This document shows, in pieces, positions 1-7,696 of a stretch of DNA of 64,000 nucleotides. The stretch is taken from contig JAEUOR010000059.1 of the NCBI GenBank assembly GCA_016790635.1, forward strand, positions 1-64,000, in the 5' to 3' direction. The notes beneath the pieces are model-generated. The model ran no database searches. It was not told where the DNA came from and saw nothing but the letters and a program-made list of their open reading frames with translations. A program made the translations under genes and the position numbers. The stretch comes from Burkholderiales bacterium. Its GTDB lineage: Bacteria; Pseudomonadota; Gammaproteobacteria; Burkholderiales; JAEUOS01. How positions within the stretch are numbered: the stretch's first letter is position 1; the number at the start of each line of letters is the position of its first letter.

Positions 1-747
1 GGCCTTGGCCTCGCGCACCAGTTCGACCGAGCGGGCGCAGGACAGGCGCGCCAAATGCACGCGCGCCCCGGTGGCGCGCACCAGTTCGACAATGCGCATC
101 AGGCCGATGGTCTCGGCTTCGACCGATACCGCCGCCAATCCGAGGCGCGCTGCGACCTGACCCTCGTGGGCCATGCCATCGCGGGCGAGCCAGGCATCCT
201 CCGGCCGCAACATGACCGGGAACCCGTGCGTCGCCGCGTACTGCAGGGCACGCATCAGGACCTGCGTGTCGTTGAGCGGCGCATCGGCATGCGAGAAAGC
301 GACACAGCCGTGGGCTCGCAACTCCGCCATCTCGGTCAGGCGCTCGCCCTTCAGGCCCACTGTCAGCGCGCCCGCCGGGAACACTCGCGGCCCGCGCAGG
401 TTCTTGGCGCGATAGCGCAGCATCTCCACCAGCCCCGGTTCGTCCAGCACCGGGTCGGTATCAGGAGCACAGACAAGGCTGGTGATGCCGCCGGCCACCG
501 CGGCGTGCATCTCGGAGGCCAGCGCATTCTTGAATTCGGCGCCCGGCTCGCGCAGGCGCGCGCACAGGTCGACAAAGCCCGGCGCCACGACAAGCCCGCC
601 GGCATCGATGCGGCGCTCGGCGACAAACCCGGCTGGGGCCGCGCCGATGGCCGCGATGCGTTCCCCTTCGATATGCACATCGGCGCGCGCATCCAAACCG
701 CTCGCCGGGTCGACCACCCGTCCACCCTGGATCGAGAGCCGCCTCAT
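1..747 (-). CDS. pyrC: Dihydroorotase homologue PyrC', probably catalytically inactive (partial)
   Basis: The visible 249 residues are the N-terminal part of a type I dihydroorotase/amidohydrolase; the gene runs off the left edge. The ATG at 747 overlaps the pyrB stop in an ATGA, so the two are translationally coupled. The fold is clear (GLVVAPGFVD near residues 51-60, then LREPG), but the metal-binding HxH that should follow Asp60 reads C62-A-R64. A later expected HxxH reads HLAR. Family knowledge: pseudomonad PyrC' proteins lack these histidines and serve as a structural partner of PyrB. By inference this copy has the same role, and an active dihydroorotase is encoded elsewhere. Confidence 0.9.
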   Translation of the reverse strand, partial: MRRLSIQGGRVVDPASGLDARADVHIEGERIAAIGAAPAGFVAERRIDAGGLVVAPGFVDLCARLREPGAEFKNALASEMHAAVAGGITSLVCAPDTDPVLDEPGLVEMLRYRAKNLRGPRVFPAGALTVGLKGERLTEMAELRAHGCVAFSHADAPLNDTQVLMRALQYAATHGFPVMLRPEDAWLARDGMAHEGQVAARLGLAAVSVEAETIGLMRIVELVRATGARVHLARLSCARSVELVREAKA

Positions 748-1721
748 CGCCCGCTCCCGGCGACGATCGACAGCACCGCCATGCGCACGGCGATGCCGAA
801 GGTCACCTGCGGCAGGATCACCGCCTGGCCGCCGTCAGCCACCGAAGAATCGATCTCGACGCCGCGGTTCATGGGGCCCGGATGCATCACAATCGCATCC
901 GGCTTGGCATGCGCAAGCTTTTCCGGAGACAGGCCGTAGGTCTTGAAGAATTCCTGCGGCGAGGGCAAGAGCGCCCCGCGCATGCGTTCGTTCTGCAGGC
1001 GCAGCATGATGACGACGTCGACATCGCGCAGGCCTGCGGCCATGTCATGGAACACCTTGACGCCCATGCCCTCGACATGCGCCGGCAGGAGGGTGCGCGG
1101 ACCAATGACGCGCACTTCCGGGCAACCCAGCGTGGTCAGCGCGTGGATGTCGGAGCGCGCGACGCGCGAATGCAGGATGTCGCCGACGATCGCCACGGTG
1201 AGTTGGCTGAAGTCCTTTTTGTAGTGCCGGATGGTGTACATGTCCAGCAACCCCTGGGTGGGGTGCGCATGCCGCCCGTCACCGGCGTTGACGACATGGA
1301 TGTGGTGCGCGCCGATGCGGTCCAGGTGGCTGGCGATCAGGTGCGGCGCCCCTGAAGAGGCGTGGCGCACCACGAACAGGTCGGCCTGCATCGCCGCCAG
1401 GTTGTCGACCGTGTCGAGCAGCGACTCGCCCTTGGCCGTCGAGGACGCATTGATGTTCAGGTTGATCACGTCGGCCGACAGACGCTTGGCCGCGATCTCG
1501 AAGGTGGTGCGGGTGCGCGTGGAATTCTCGAAAAAGAGGTTGAAGACCGACTTGCCGCGCAGAAGCGGCACCTTCTTGACCTCACGGTCACCCACCCCGG
1601 CAAACGCATCGGCGGTCGAAAGCACGTTCTCCAGGACCGCACGCGGCAGTCCCTCGATGGAAAGCAGGTGCGTAAGTTCGCCGTTGCGATTGAGCTGGGG
1701 GTTGGTGGTGCTTGGCATCAT
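744..1721 (-). CDS. pyrB: Aspartate carbamoyltransferase catalytic chain
   Basis: This cytosolic enzyme joins carbamoyl phosphate and aspartate in the second step of de novo pyrimidine synthesis. The 325-residue length is usual for the family. The carbamoyl-phosphate loop FFENSTRTRTTFE covers residues 63-75, and the mobile SSTAKGES loop lies at 93-100. HPTQGLLD and the C-terminal HPGPMNRGVEI are also present. No regulatory pyrI follows; instead pyrC' overlaps the stop codon, as in the PyrB-PyrC' type of complex. PyrR lies 27 bases upstream. Two ATG codons stand side by side at the start, and either could be used. Confidence 0.97.
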   Translation of the reverse strand: MMPSTTNPQLNRNGELTHLLSIEGLPRAVLENVLSTADAFAGVGDREVKKVPLLRGKSVFNLFFENSTRTRTTFEIAAKRLSADVINLNINASSTAKGESLLDTVDNLAAMQADLFVVRHASSGAPHLIASHLDRIGAHHIHVVNAGDGRHAHPTQGLLDMYTIRHYKKDFSQLTVAIVGDILHSRVARSDIHALTTLGCPEVRVIGPRTLLPAHVEGMGVKVFHDMAAGLRDVDVVIMLRLQNERMRGALLPSPQEFFKTYGLSPEKLAHAKPDAIVMHPGPMNRGVEIDSSVADGGQAVILPQVTFGIAVRMAVLSIVAGSGR

Positions 1722-1748
1722 GCCGATAGGGTTTGCGAGTACCTGTAC

Positions 1749-2258
1749 CTAGCCCGCGCCGCCGCGCGCGACGAGCGAGAAAGAGAGCCTGCCGTCGGCA
1801 GCGCGCGCCAGGTTGAATCCCTGGTTGGCCGGCAGAGACAGCATGGTCGCGACGTAGCGCGCCGCGATCGGCAGCTCACGCGCGCCGCGATCGATCAACA
1901 CTGCCAAGTCGATGCGCGCCGGGCGGCCGTAATCGAACAGTTCGTTCATCGCCGCGCGCACGGTGCGCCCGGATTGCAGGACGTCGTCGACCAGGATGAT
2001 CTCGGCGTCTTCGATGTCGACCGGAATGTTCGACTTTTTCACCTGCGGGTTCAGGCCGACGCGCGCAAAATCGTCGCGGTAGAACGAGATATCGAGGAAC
2101 CCCAATGGCGTGGTGAGACCGAGTTCGCGATGCAGCCGCTCGGCGATCCAGGCACCGCCGGTATGCACGCCGATCAGCACCGTGCGCGCGGAAACGTCGG
2201 GCCGCACCTGGGCAAGCAGGTTCGCGCACAGGGCTTCAGCGTCGGGAACGGTAGTCAC
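1749..2258 (-). CDS. pyrR: PyrR bifunctional regulator / uracil phosphoribosyltransferase
   Basis: This phosphoribosyltransferase-fold protein of 169 residues contains the PRPP-binding signature IILVDDVLQSGRTVRAA. The GTG at 2258 is chosen because it overlaps the ruvX stop (GTGA) and starts the protein just before the conserved N-terminal region; the frame stays open further upstream but only as a shadow of ruvX. In Gram-positive bacteria PyrR binds pyr mRNA. In proteobacteria its place before pyrB suggests a regulatory or salvage role, but no attenuator is visible in the 27-base gap before pyrB. Confidence 0.92.
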   Translation of the reverse strand: MTTVPDAEALCANLLAQVRPDVSARTVLIGVHTGGAWIAERLHRELGLTTPLGFLDISFYRDDFARVGLNPQVKKSNIPVDIEDAEIILVDDVLQSGRTVRAAMNELFDYGRPARIDLAVLIDRGARELPIAARYVATMLSLPANQGFNLARAADGRLSFSLVARGGAG

Positions 2259-2665
2259 GGAAATCGGTCCAGCCAGGCTTGCAGGATCAGGGCTGCCGCA
2301 GCGGCGTCGATCGCCGCCTTGTCCGCCGGACCCCGAGGCTTCAAGGCATGTTCCGCAACCGCGGAGGTATGCCTCTCGTCGACGAATTCTACCGGCAATC
2401 CGAAGCGCCCCATGAGGCGTGCGCCGAAGCGGCGCGCATGCGGGGTCATCGGCGTGTCGCCGCCATCCGCATCCAGCGGCAGGCCCACCACCAGCCGGTC
2501 CGGGTGCCACTGTCGCAGATACGCTGCAATGGCGGCGAAACGTTCGGCGGTACCCGCAGCAGCGATGGTGCCTAATGGCCGCGCGGCGCGCGTCAGGGTG
2601 TTGCCAAGTGCAATGCCGACGCGCGTGCGCCCGAAGTCGAATCCGAGGACGATTTCGGCGGACAC
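2255..2665 (-). CDS. ruvX: Putative Holliday junction resolvase / pre-16S rRNA nuclease RuvX (YqgF)
   Basis: This 136-residue RNase H-fold nuclease of the YqgF family opens with the typical strand and acidic residue (VLGFDFGRTRVGIALGN, Asp at position 10). It ends with the conserved FVDERHTS and a C-terminal Asp segment (DKAAIDAAAA). E. coli YqgF acts in maturation of the 16S rRNA 5' end. It sits between algH and pyrR with a 2-base gap upstream and a 4-base overlap downstream, so the set is almost certainly one operon. Confidence 0.94.
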   Translation of the reverse strand: MSAEIVLGFDFGRTRVGIALGNTLTRAARPLGTIAAAGTAERFAAIAAYLRQWHPDRLVVGLPLDADGGDTPMTPHARRFGARLMGRFGLPVEFVDERHTSAVAEHALKPRGPADKAAIDAAAAALILQAWLDRFP

Positions 2666-2667
2666 GC

Positions 2668-3264
2668 TCAGGCGTGCCCGGCCGTGTCCATCAGGTTGGC
2701 GAAGTTCGCGCCGATCAGGCCCATCGCCGCCTCCAGACGCTGCTCGACCGGCAGGGAAAACATGATCTGCGGGTCGGCCGCGACGGTGAGCCAGGCGTTC
2801 TGCGCGACTTCGGTCTCGAGCTGACCGGCCGACCAGCCAGCGTATCCCAGAGACATGATGATGTCGCCGGGCCCTTCTCCGGTGCCGACCGCCTGCAGGA
2901 TGTCCTTGGAAGTCGTGAGGCCGATTTCCTCTGTCACCTTGAGGGTCGAGGACCAGCCGCCCAGGGGTCGATGCAGGACGAAACCGCGGTCGGTCTGCAC
3001 CGGCCCGCCGAAATACACCGGCGAGGCGCGCATGGACTCGATCTCCAGCTTGATGTCGACCTGCTCGAAGAGTGTCTCGAGCTTGATGTCCAGCGGCCGG
3101 TTGACGACGATGCCCAGCGCCCCCTGGTCGTTGTGCTCGCAGACAAACGTGACGGTCTTGCCGAAGACCGACTCACCGAGCGAGGGCATCGCAATCAGGA
3201 AATGATTGGTGAAGTTGGACGCCTGGGCCGTCACCGGCGCTCGCGGCAGTCTTGAGGAAGGCAT
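2668..3264 (-). CDS. algH: AlgH/YqgE family protein (DUF179)
   Basis: The 198-residue protein matches the YqgE/AlgH family, with NHFLIAMPSL near the start, GIVVNRPLDI, VYFGGPVQ and the C-terminal LGYAGWSAGQLE. The molecular function of the family is not settled; the name comes from an effect on alginate genes in Pseudomonas. The ATG at 3264 is chosen because it puts the conserved block about 20 residues in. The frame stays open to 3318, with another ATG at 3294. It heads the operon that continues into ruvX and the pyr genes and is divergent from the photolyase. Confidence 0.9.
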   Translation of the reverse strand: MPSSRLPRAPVTAQASNFTNHFLIAMPSLGESVFGKTVTFVCEHNDQGALGIVVNRPLDIKLETLFEQVDIKLEIESMRASPVYFGGPVQTDRGFVLHRPLGGWSSTLKVTEEIGLTTSKDILQAVGTGEGPGDIIMSLGYAGWSAGQLETEVAQNAWLTVAADPQIMFSLPVEQRLEAAMGLIGANFANLMDTAGHA

Positions 3265-3344
3265 CGCCCATTGTAACGCCGCGCATTGCCGCATCGCTAG
3301 AATGCGCGGGCCCACCAAGAATCAACCTTCCCTCAAGGGTTTGC

Positions 3345-4802
3345 ATGGAGCACGATAGCGCGCTTTTCTGGTTTCGTCGCGACCTGCGACAGGTTGACAA
3401 CGCAGGTCTCGCGCGTGCCCGCGCAGCGGCGCGGCGGGTGTATTGCATCTTCGTGTTCGATCGCGCCATCCTCGAACAACTGCCGTCGCCTTCGGACCGG
3501 CGCGTCGAATTCATCCGGGACTCCGTGATCGCGCTGGCCGAGGACTTGGGCGCGGCCGGCGGCGCTCTCGTGGTCGTCCATGACGATGCGCGTAGCGCGA
3601 TCCCGCGACTGGCCCGCGATCTGCAGGTCGGCGCGGTCTTCGCCAATCACGACTACGAACCCCAGGCCATTGCCCGCGACGCAGTGGTGGCGACTGCGCT
3701 CGAACGCTTGGGAATCGCCTGGCACAGCAGCAAGGATCAGGTGATCTTCGAGCGGGACGAGATCATGACCGGCGAGGGCCGCTTTTTCTCGGTCTTCACC
3801 CCCTACAAGCGTGCCTGGCTGAAGCGCCTGACTGCCCGAGACCTGGCGCCTCATGCGGTTCCGGACATGGCCGGCCTGCTCACACCACCTCCGCCAAGCG
3901 CGCCGACCAGGGTGCCCACGCTGGAAGAACTGGGATTTCGCGGCACCAACCTGGCCGCCCTCGGAGTGACGGGTGGCGCCGCGGGGGCGCAGAAGCTGTT
4001 CGCGGATTTCGCGCCGCGCATGGTGCGCTACGCCGACGCGCGCGACTATCCAGCGGTCAAGGGCCCGTCCTACCTCTCGGTTCACCTGCGCTTTGGCACG
4101 GTGTCGATCCGCAGCCTCGCGCGCGCGGCGTGGGAATCATGGCAGTCCGGCGTGGGCGGCAACGGCGCGGCGACCTGGCTCTCGGAACTGATCTGGCGTG
4201 ACTTCTACTTCCAGATCCTGGCCAATAACCCGCACGTGGTCGACCGGCCGTTTCGCGCCGAATACGAAAGCCTGCGCTGGGAGGAGGGCGAGCAAGCCGA
4301 CGCGCTCTTCGATGCCTGGGCAAACGGGCGCACCGGCTACCCGCTGGTCGACGCGGCGATGCGCCAGATCCTCTCTTCGGGCTACATGCACAACCGCCTG
4401 CGCATGGTCGTCGCCTCCTTCCTGACCAAGGACCTGGGAATCGACTGGCGCCGCGGCGAGCGCTTTTTTGCCGATCACCTGATCGATTTCGACCTTGCCG
4501 CCAACAACGGCGGCTGGCAATGGGCGGCTTCAACCGGCTGCGACGCGCAGCCCTACTTTCGCATTTTCAACCCGGTCACCCAGTCGGAGCGGTTCGATCC
4601 AGAAGGCGCCTTCATCCGTCGCTATGTTCCCGAACTGGCGGATCTGCCAGCCAAGGCCATCCACGCGCCCTGGCTCGTACCGCCATCGACACTGACGGCG
4701 GCCGGCGTGCGTCTGGGCGAGGACTACCCCTTGCCGGTCGTGGACCATGCGCTCGCGCGAGAGCGCACCCTGGCACGATTCAAGGTGGCCCGCGGCAGAT
4801 GA
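3345..4802 (+). CDS. phrB: Deoxyribodipyrimidine photolyase (class I, cryptochrome/photolyase family)
   Basis: This 485-residue flavoprotein repairs cyclobutane pyrimidine dimers using blue light. The N-terminal antenna-binding domain starts with ALFWFRRDLR. The C-terminal FAD-binding domain carries MHNRLRMVVASFLTKDL, WRRGERFFADHLIDFD and NNGGWQWAASTG, then the FNP segment. The start is the ATG at 3345, because the open frame upstream has no homology. The stop overlaps the next gene's ATG, so the small membrane protein downstream is probably cotranslated. A TAGAAT box at 3298-3303 could serve as -10. Confidence 0.96.
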   Translation: MEHDSALFWFRRDLRQVDNAGLARARAAARRVYCIFVFDRAILEQLPSPSDRRVEFIRDSVIALAEDLGAAGGALVVVHDDARSAIPRLARDLQVGAVFANHDYEPQAIARDAVVATALERLGIAWHSSKDQVIFERDEIMTGEGRFFSVFTPYKRAWLKRLTARDLAPHAVPDMAGLLTPPPPSAPTRVPTLEELGFRGTNLAALGVTGGAAGAQKLFADFAPRMVRYADARDYPAVKGPSYLSVHLRFGTVSIRSLARAAWESWQSGVGGNGAATWLSELIWRDFYFQILANNPHVVDRPFRAEYESLRWEEGEQADALFDAWANGRTGYPLVDAAMRQILSSGYMHNRLRMVVASFLTKDLGIDWRRGERFFADHLIDFDLAANNGGWQWAASTGCDAQPYFRIFNPVTQSERFDPEGAFIRRYVPELADLPAKAIHAPWLVPPSTLTAAGVRLGEDYPLPVVDHALARERTLARFKVARGR

Positions 4803-5113
4803 CACACGCCGAATTCCTGTCCGGCTACCAGGCCGGCCGCTTGCGCGTTGACATTGACCGCAAGGCGGCGATACGCTTCGTCGCCGGACGCCTGATGCTG
4901 CCGCTGGTGCTGCTGCCCATCTTCGGCATCGCGGTCGCCACCGGACTCATGCGCGCCTATGCCTGGGCTATCGCCTTCCTGGTCCTGGGCTTTGGCTTGC
5001 GTCTGGCCGTCGCGGCGGCGAGCCCGGGCTTCATTTTGCAGAAGAGCCTGACCGACGCGACGTTCTTTGATGAGGTACGCAAGGCCGGCATCCTGTTCGT
5101 GGCGCCGGTCTAG
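4799..5113 (+). CDS. Small membrane protein of unknown function
   Basis: The 104-residue product has two closely spaced hydrophobic segments, roughly residues 29-49 and 52-70, which would form a membrane hairpin between short soluble ends. It begins MTHAEFLSGYQAGRLRVDID, and its ATG overlaps the photolyase stop (ATGA). That overlap is the main support for it being real. I recognise no family. Cotranscription with phrB makes a link to light or stress response possible but unproven. Confidence 0.7.
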   Translation: MTHAEFLSGYQAGRLRVDIDRKAAIRFVAGRLMLPLVLLPIFGIAVATGLMRAYAWAIAFLVLGFGLRLAVAAASPGFILQKSLTDATFFDEVRKAGILFVAPV

Positions 5114-5126
5114 ACTCACGCCGGAC

Positions 5127-5155
5127 TTTCCATCGCGGGCGCGCAGGGCTACACT
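5127..5155 (+). promoter_or_regulatory. Candidate sigma-70 promoter for the universal stress gene
   Basis: TTTCCA at 5127-5132 and TACACT at 5150-5155 are separated by 17 bases and lie about 45 bases before the ATG. The gene also has a strong ribosome site (GGAGGAG) before its start. The match is by eye only. Confidence 0.4.
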
Positions 5156-5200
5156 TCCCGCACAAGTTCACAAAGGGCCGACGCCCGGAGGAGAGCAAGC

Positions 5201-5635
5201 ATGTACAAGCGCATCCTGATGGCCTACGACGGCTCGGAGGAAGGACGCCGCGCGCTGTTCGAAGCCAGCGACCTGGCCACCATGCTCAAGGCGGAAATCC
5301 ACCTGCTAGCGGTGATCCCGTCCTACGCCGGAATCATGGTCGCTGAAGGCATGATCATCGAGGACAACTTCGATGCCGAGAAAGCCCGTTATCAGGCGGT
5401 CCTCGATGACGCACTCTCGCTGCTGCGCGCCAAGGGCTACACCGTCGATGGGCGCGTCGCGCACGGCGAGCCGATCGACGAAATTGTCGCCCGCGCCAAG
5501 GCGCTCAAGGCGGATCTGATCTGCGTGGGCCATCGTCGCGCAACCACCTGGGCGCAACGCTGGTGGCGCGGCTCCCTGGGCAAGAACCTGATCGACACCT
5601 CGCCCTGCAGCGTGCTGATCGCCATGACCTCCTGA
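5201..5635 (+). CDS. Universal stress protein, UspA family
   Basis: This 144-residue cytosolic USP-domain protein begins KRILMAYDGSEEGRRAL, the usual first strand and loop. The C-terminal nucleotide-binding signature is kept in altered spacing: VGHRR, then about nine residues, then GSLG, then a strand with CSVLI. This suggests an ATP-binding type, but no substrate can be named. It has its own upstream gap with a strong ribosome site and is followed by a long GC-rich hairpin shared with the convergent dehydrogenase gene. Confidence 0.92.
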   Translation: MYKRILMAYDGSEEGRRALFEASDLATMLKAEIHLLAVIPSYAGIMVAEGMIIEDNFDAEKARYQAVLDDALSLLRAKGYTVDGRVAHGEPIDEIVARAKALKADLICVGHRRATTWAQRWWRGSLGKNLIDTSPCSVLIAMTS

Positions 5636-5639
5636 AACG

Positions 5640-5675
5640 CCGAGCGGGGCGCGCGGCATTCGCCGCCCCGCTCGG
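5640..5675. terminator. GC-rich hairpin between convergent genes
   Basis: CCGAGCGGGGCG (5640-5651) pairs perfectly with CGCCCCGCTCGG (5664-5675) around a 12-base loop. It sits between the convergent stress-protein and dehydrogenase genes. There is no run of T on either side, so termination is inferred from stem strength and location. Confidence 0.5.
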
Positions 5676-5707
5676 GCAGCGTCCTGGCGCGGCCGGGACG
5701 CGCGCTT

Positions 5708-6742
5708 TCAAAGCGTCAGGTGCACCTTCATCGAGACCGCGCGATCGGCAGCGACGGCAAAGGCCGCGCCTGCTTCTGCCATGGGGAAACTGTGCGTCAA
5801 GAGCGGGCTCACGTCGATAGCCCCGGCGGCCAGATCGCGTACTGCCCACGCATACTCGGCGTCGAAGCGGAACGCCCCGATGAAGTCCACCTCGCGCGAC
5901 ATCAGCCGGTTGATTGGCACCGGCGTATCGCCCATCATGCCCACCTGCACGACACGACCACCCGAAGCGGTCGAGAGGATCGCCGTGTGCATGCCGGCCA
6001 TGCTGCCGGAACACTCGAAGGCCACGTCGAAAGTGCCTTTGTTCTCGGCCCAGGAGGTGACGCGCTCGGCTTCGCTCGCGGAATTGACGGTCGCATCAGC
6101 CCCCAGCGCGCGGGCGCGCTCGAGGGCGCCATCGGCCAGATCGGTGACGGTCACCGTGGCGGCACCGGCACGCCGCGCCACCATTAGCGTCAGGGCGCCG
6201 ATCGGGCCGCAGCCGGTGATGAGCACGTGCCGTCCGATCAGCGGCCCGGCGCGGTTGACCGCATGCATGGTCACCGCCAGGGGTTCGGCCATGGCGGCGA
6301 CGCGGAAATCGGTGCTGCCGGGAACCTTGTGGCACAGTTCCTCCGGCACCACCAGGGATTCGCGAAACACGCCCTGGATGTGCGGGTGCACTGCCGCACT
6401 GCCGAAGAAGTTCATCTTCATGCACAGGTTGCCGCGCCCGGCAACGCAGGTGCGGCATACCCGGCACGGCTGGTTCGGATTGACCGCCACCCGATCGCCC
6501 GCCTTGACCCGGGTGACGCCGGCGCCGGTCTCGGCGACCTCGCCGGCCACCTCGTGACCCAGGATCATCGGCTCGCGCACCGCGAAGTCGCCGACCTTGA
6601 ACTTGGCGAAGTACGAGAGATCGGAACCGCAAATGCCGCCGGCGCCGAAGCGCACCCGCACCTGGCCGGGACCCGGAGCCGAGGGCTCGGGCAAATCGAC
6701 GATGCGCAGGTCCTTGGCGCCGTACAGCATTGCGCTTTTCAT
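5708..6742 (-). CDS. idnD: Zinc-dependent alcohol dehydrogenase, L-idonate 5-dehydrogenase type
   Basis: This 344-residue medium-chain dehydrogenase has the catalytic zinc cysteine in GGICGSDLSYF, the GHEVAGEV histidine-glutamate motif and the four-cysteine structural zinc lobe (CRVCRTCVAGRGNLC). Its Rossmann loop reads ITGCGPIGALT. The N-terminal GGICGSDL-KVGDF pattern resembles IdnD, which oxidises L-idonate to 5-ketogluconate. The divergent neighbour resembles IdnO, the next enzyme in that path, which supports the call. No kinase or transporter gene is nearby, so another polyol or sugar acid substrate remains possible. The start is the ATG at 6742; the frame stays open further upstream without homology. 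Confidence 0.8.
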   Translation of the reverse strand: MKSAMLYGAKDLRIVDLPEPSAPGPGQVRVRFGAGGICGSDLSYFAKFKVGDFAVREPMILGHEVAGEVAETGAGVTRVKAGDRVAVNPNQPCRVCRTCVAGRGNLCMKMNFFGSAAVHPHIQGVFRESLVVPEELCHKVPGSTDFRVAAMAEPLAVTMHAVNRAGPLIGRHVLITGCGPIGALTLMVARRAGAATVTVTDLADGALERARALGADATVNSASEAERVTSWAENKGTFDVAFECSGSMAGMHTAILSTASGGRVVQVGMMGDTPVPINRLMSREVDFIGAFRFDAEYAWAVRDLAAGAIDVSPLLTHSFPMAEAGAAFAVAADRAVSMKVHLTL

Positions 6743-6769
6743 GAGGTTGACTCCAGGGTGGTCTGTGGC

Positions 6770-6793
6770 AGGTTCGCTATCATAGAGGTTCGC
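6770..6793. promoter_or_regulatory. Direct repeats between divergent idnD and idnO
   Basis: AGGTTCGC occurs at 6770-6777 and again at 6786-6793, 16 bases apart start to start. It lies in the only intergenic region shared by the two divergent dehydrogenase genes. TATCAT (6778-6783), a possible -10, lies between the copies. This could be a regulator site, but no regulator gene is adjacent. Confidence 0.3.
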
Positions 6794-6861
6794 CTTCCAA
6801 ACCGCGACCCCACACGGGGCCTGATGATGGCAGCATAGAAGGCCCATTGAAGAATCTCATC

Positions 6862-7626
6862 ATGAATCTCAAGCAGTTCGACCTGAGCGGCCGCCGGGCG
6901 CTTGTTACCGGATCCAGCCAGGGCATCGGGCTGGCCTTGGCCAAGGGACTGGCCGAGGCCGGCGCCGCCGTTGTCCTGAACGGGCGCGACGTCGCCAAGC
7001 TCGAGCGTGCGCGCCAGCAGTTTCCTGAGCCACAGCAGGTAGCGCTCTCGGCCTTCGACGTGACCGACGAAAAGGCCGTCGAGGCTGCCATCGCTTCGAT
7101 CGAGTCGGACCTGGGAGCGATCGACATCCTGGTCAACAATGCCGGCATGACCATCCGCAATCCGCTGCAAGACTTTCAGACGGCAGACTGGCATCGCATC
7201 ATGGCGACCAACCTGACTTCGGCATTTCTGGTCGGGCGCACGGTGGCGCGGCGCATGATCCCGCGCCAACGCGGCAAGATCGTCAACATCTGCTCGGTCA
7301 ACAGCGAAGCCGCGCGCTATTCGATCGCCCCGTACACGGCCAGCAAGGGCGCGCTCAAGAACCTGACCAAAGGCATGTGCGTCGACTGGGCGCGCCATGG
7401 CATCCAGGCCAACGCGCTGGCGCCGGGCTACTTCGAGACCGAACTGACCCGGCCGCTGGTCGAGAATGCCGAGTTCACCGCCTGGCTCAAGAACCGCACG
7501 CCGGCCCAGCGCTGGGGCAACGTCGCCGAACTCACCGGCGCCATGGTGTTCCTGGCCTCGTCGGCGTCTGATTTCGTCAACGGGCACGTGCTCTACGTTG
7601 ACGGGGGCATGCTCGCGGGGCTGTGA
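6862..7626 (+). CDS. idnO: SDR-family dehydrogenase, gluconate 5-dehydrogenase type
   Basis: This 254-residue short-chain dehydrogenase has the NAD(P) loop TGSSQGIGLALAKG, the NNAG motif and the catalytic Ser and YxxxK (YTASK). The stretches GMCVDWARHGIQANALAPGY, FVNGHVLYVDGGM and TAWLKNRTPAQRWG look very like E. coli IdnO, which interconverts 5-ketogluconate and gluconate. The ATG at 6862 is preferred to an in-frame TTG at 6847, because SDR proteins of this type start just before the first strand. It is divergent from the idnD-like gene, and a thiolase follows after 70 bases. Confidence 0.83.
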   Translation: MNLKQFDLSGRRALVTGSSQGIGLALAKGLAEAGAAVVLNGRDVAKLERARQQFPEPQQVALSAFDVTDEKAVEAAIASIESDLGAIDILVNNAGMTIRNPLQDFQTADWHRIMATNLTSAFLVGRTVARRMIPRQRGKIVNICSVNSEAARYSIAPYTASKGALKNLTKGMCVDWARHGIQANALAPGYFETELTRPLVENAEFTAWLKNRTPAQRWGNVAELTGAMVFLASSASDFVNGHVLYVDGGMLAGL

Positions 7627-7696
7627 CCCCCGGCGCTGCCGCGCCTCTCCCGCCCCCAGACTGAAACACCCCCTTCCCCAAGCCCTATCGACCGCC

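Noticed and set aside
3270..3275. TACAAT on the minus strand just before the algH ATG
   Set aside because: It lies only 5 bases from the start codon and has no -35, so it cannot serve the chosen start in a normal way.
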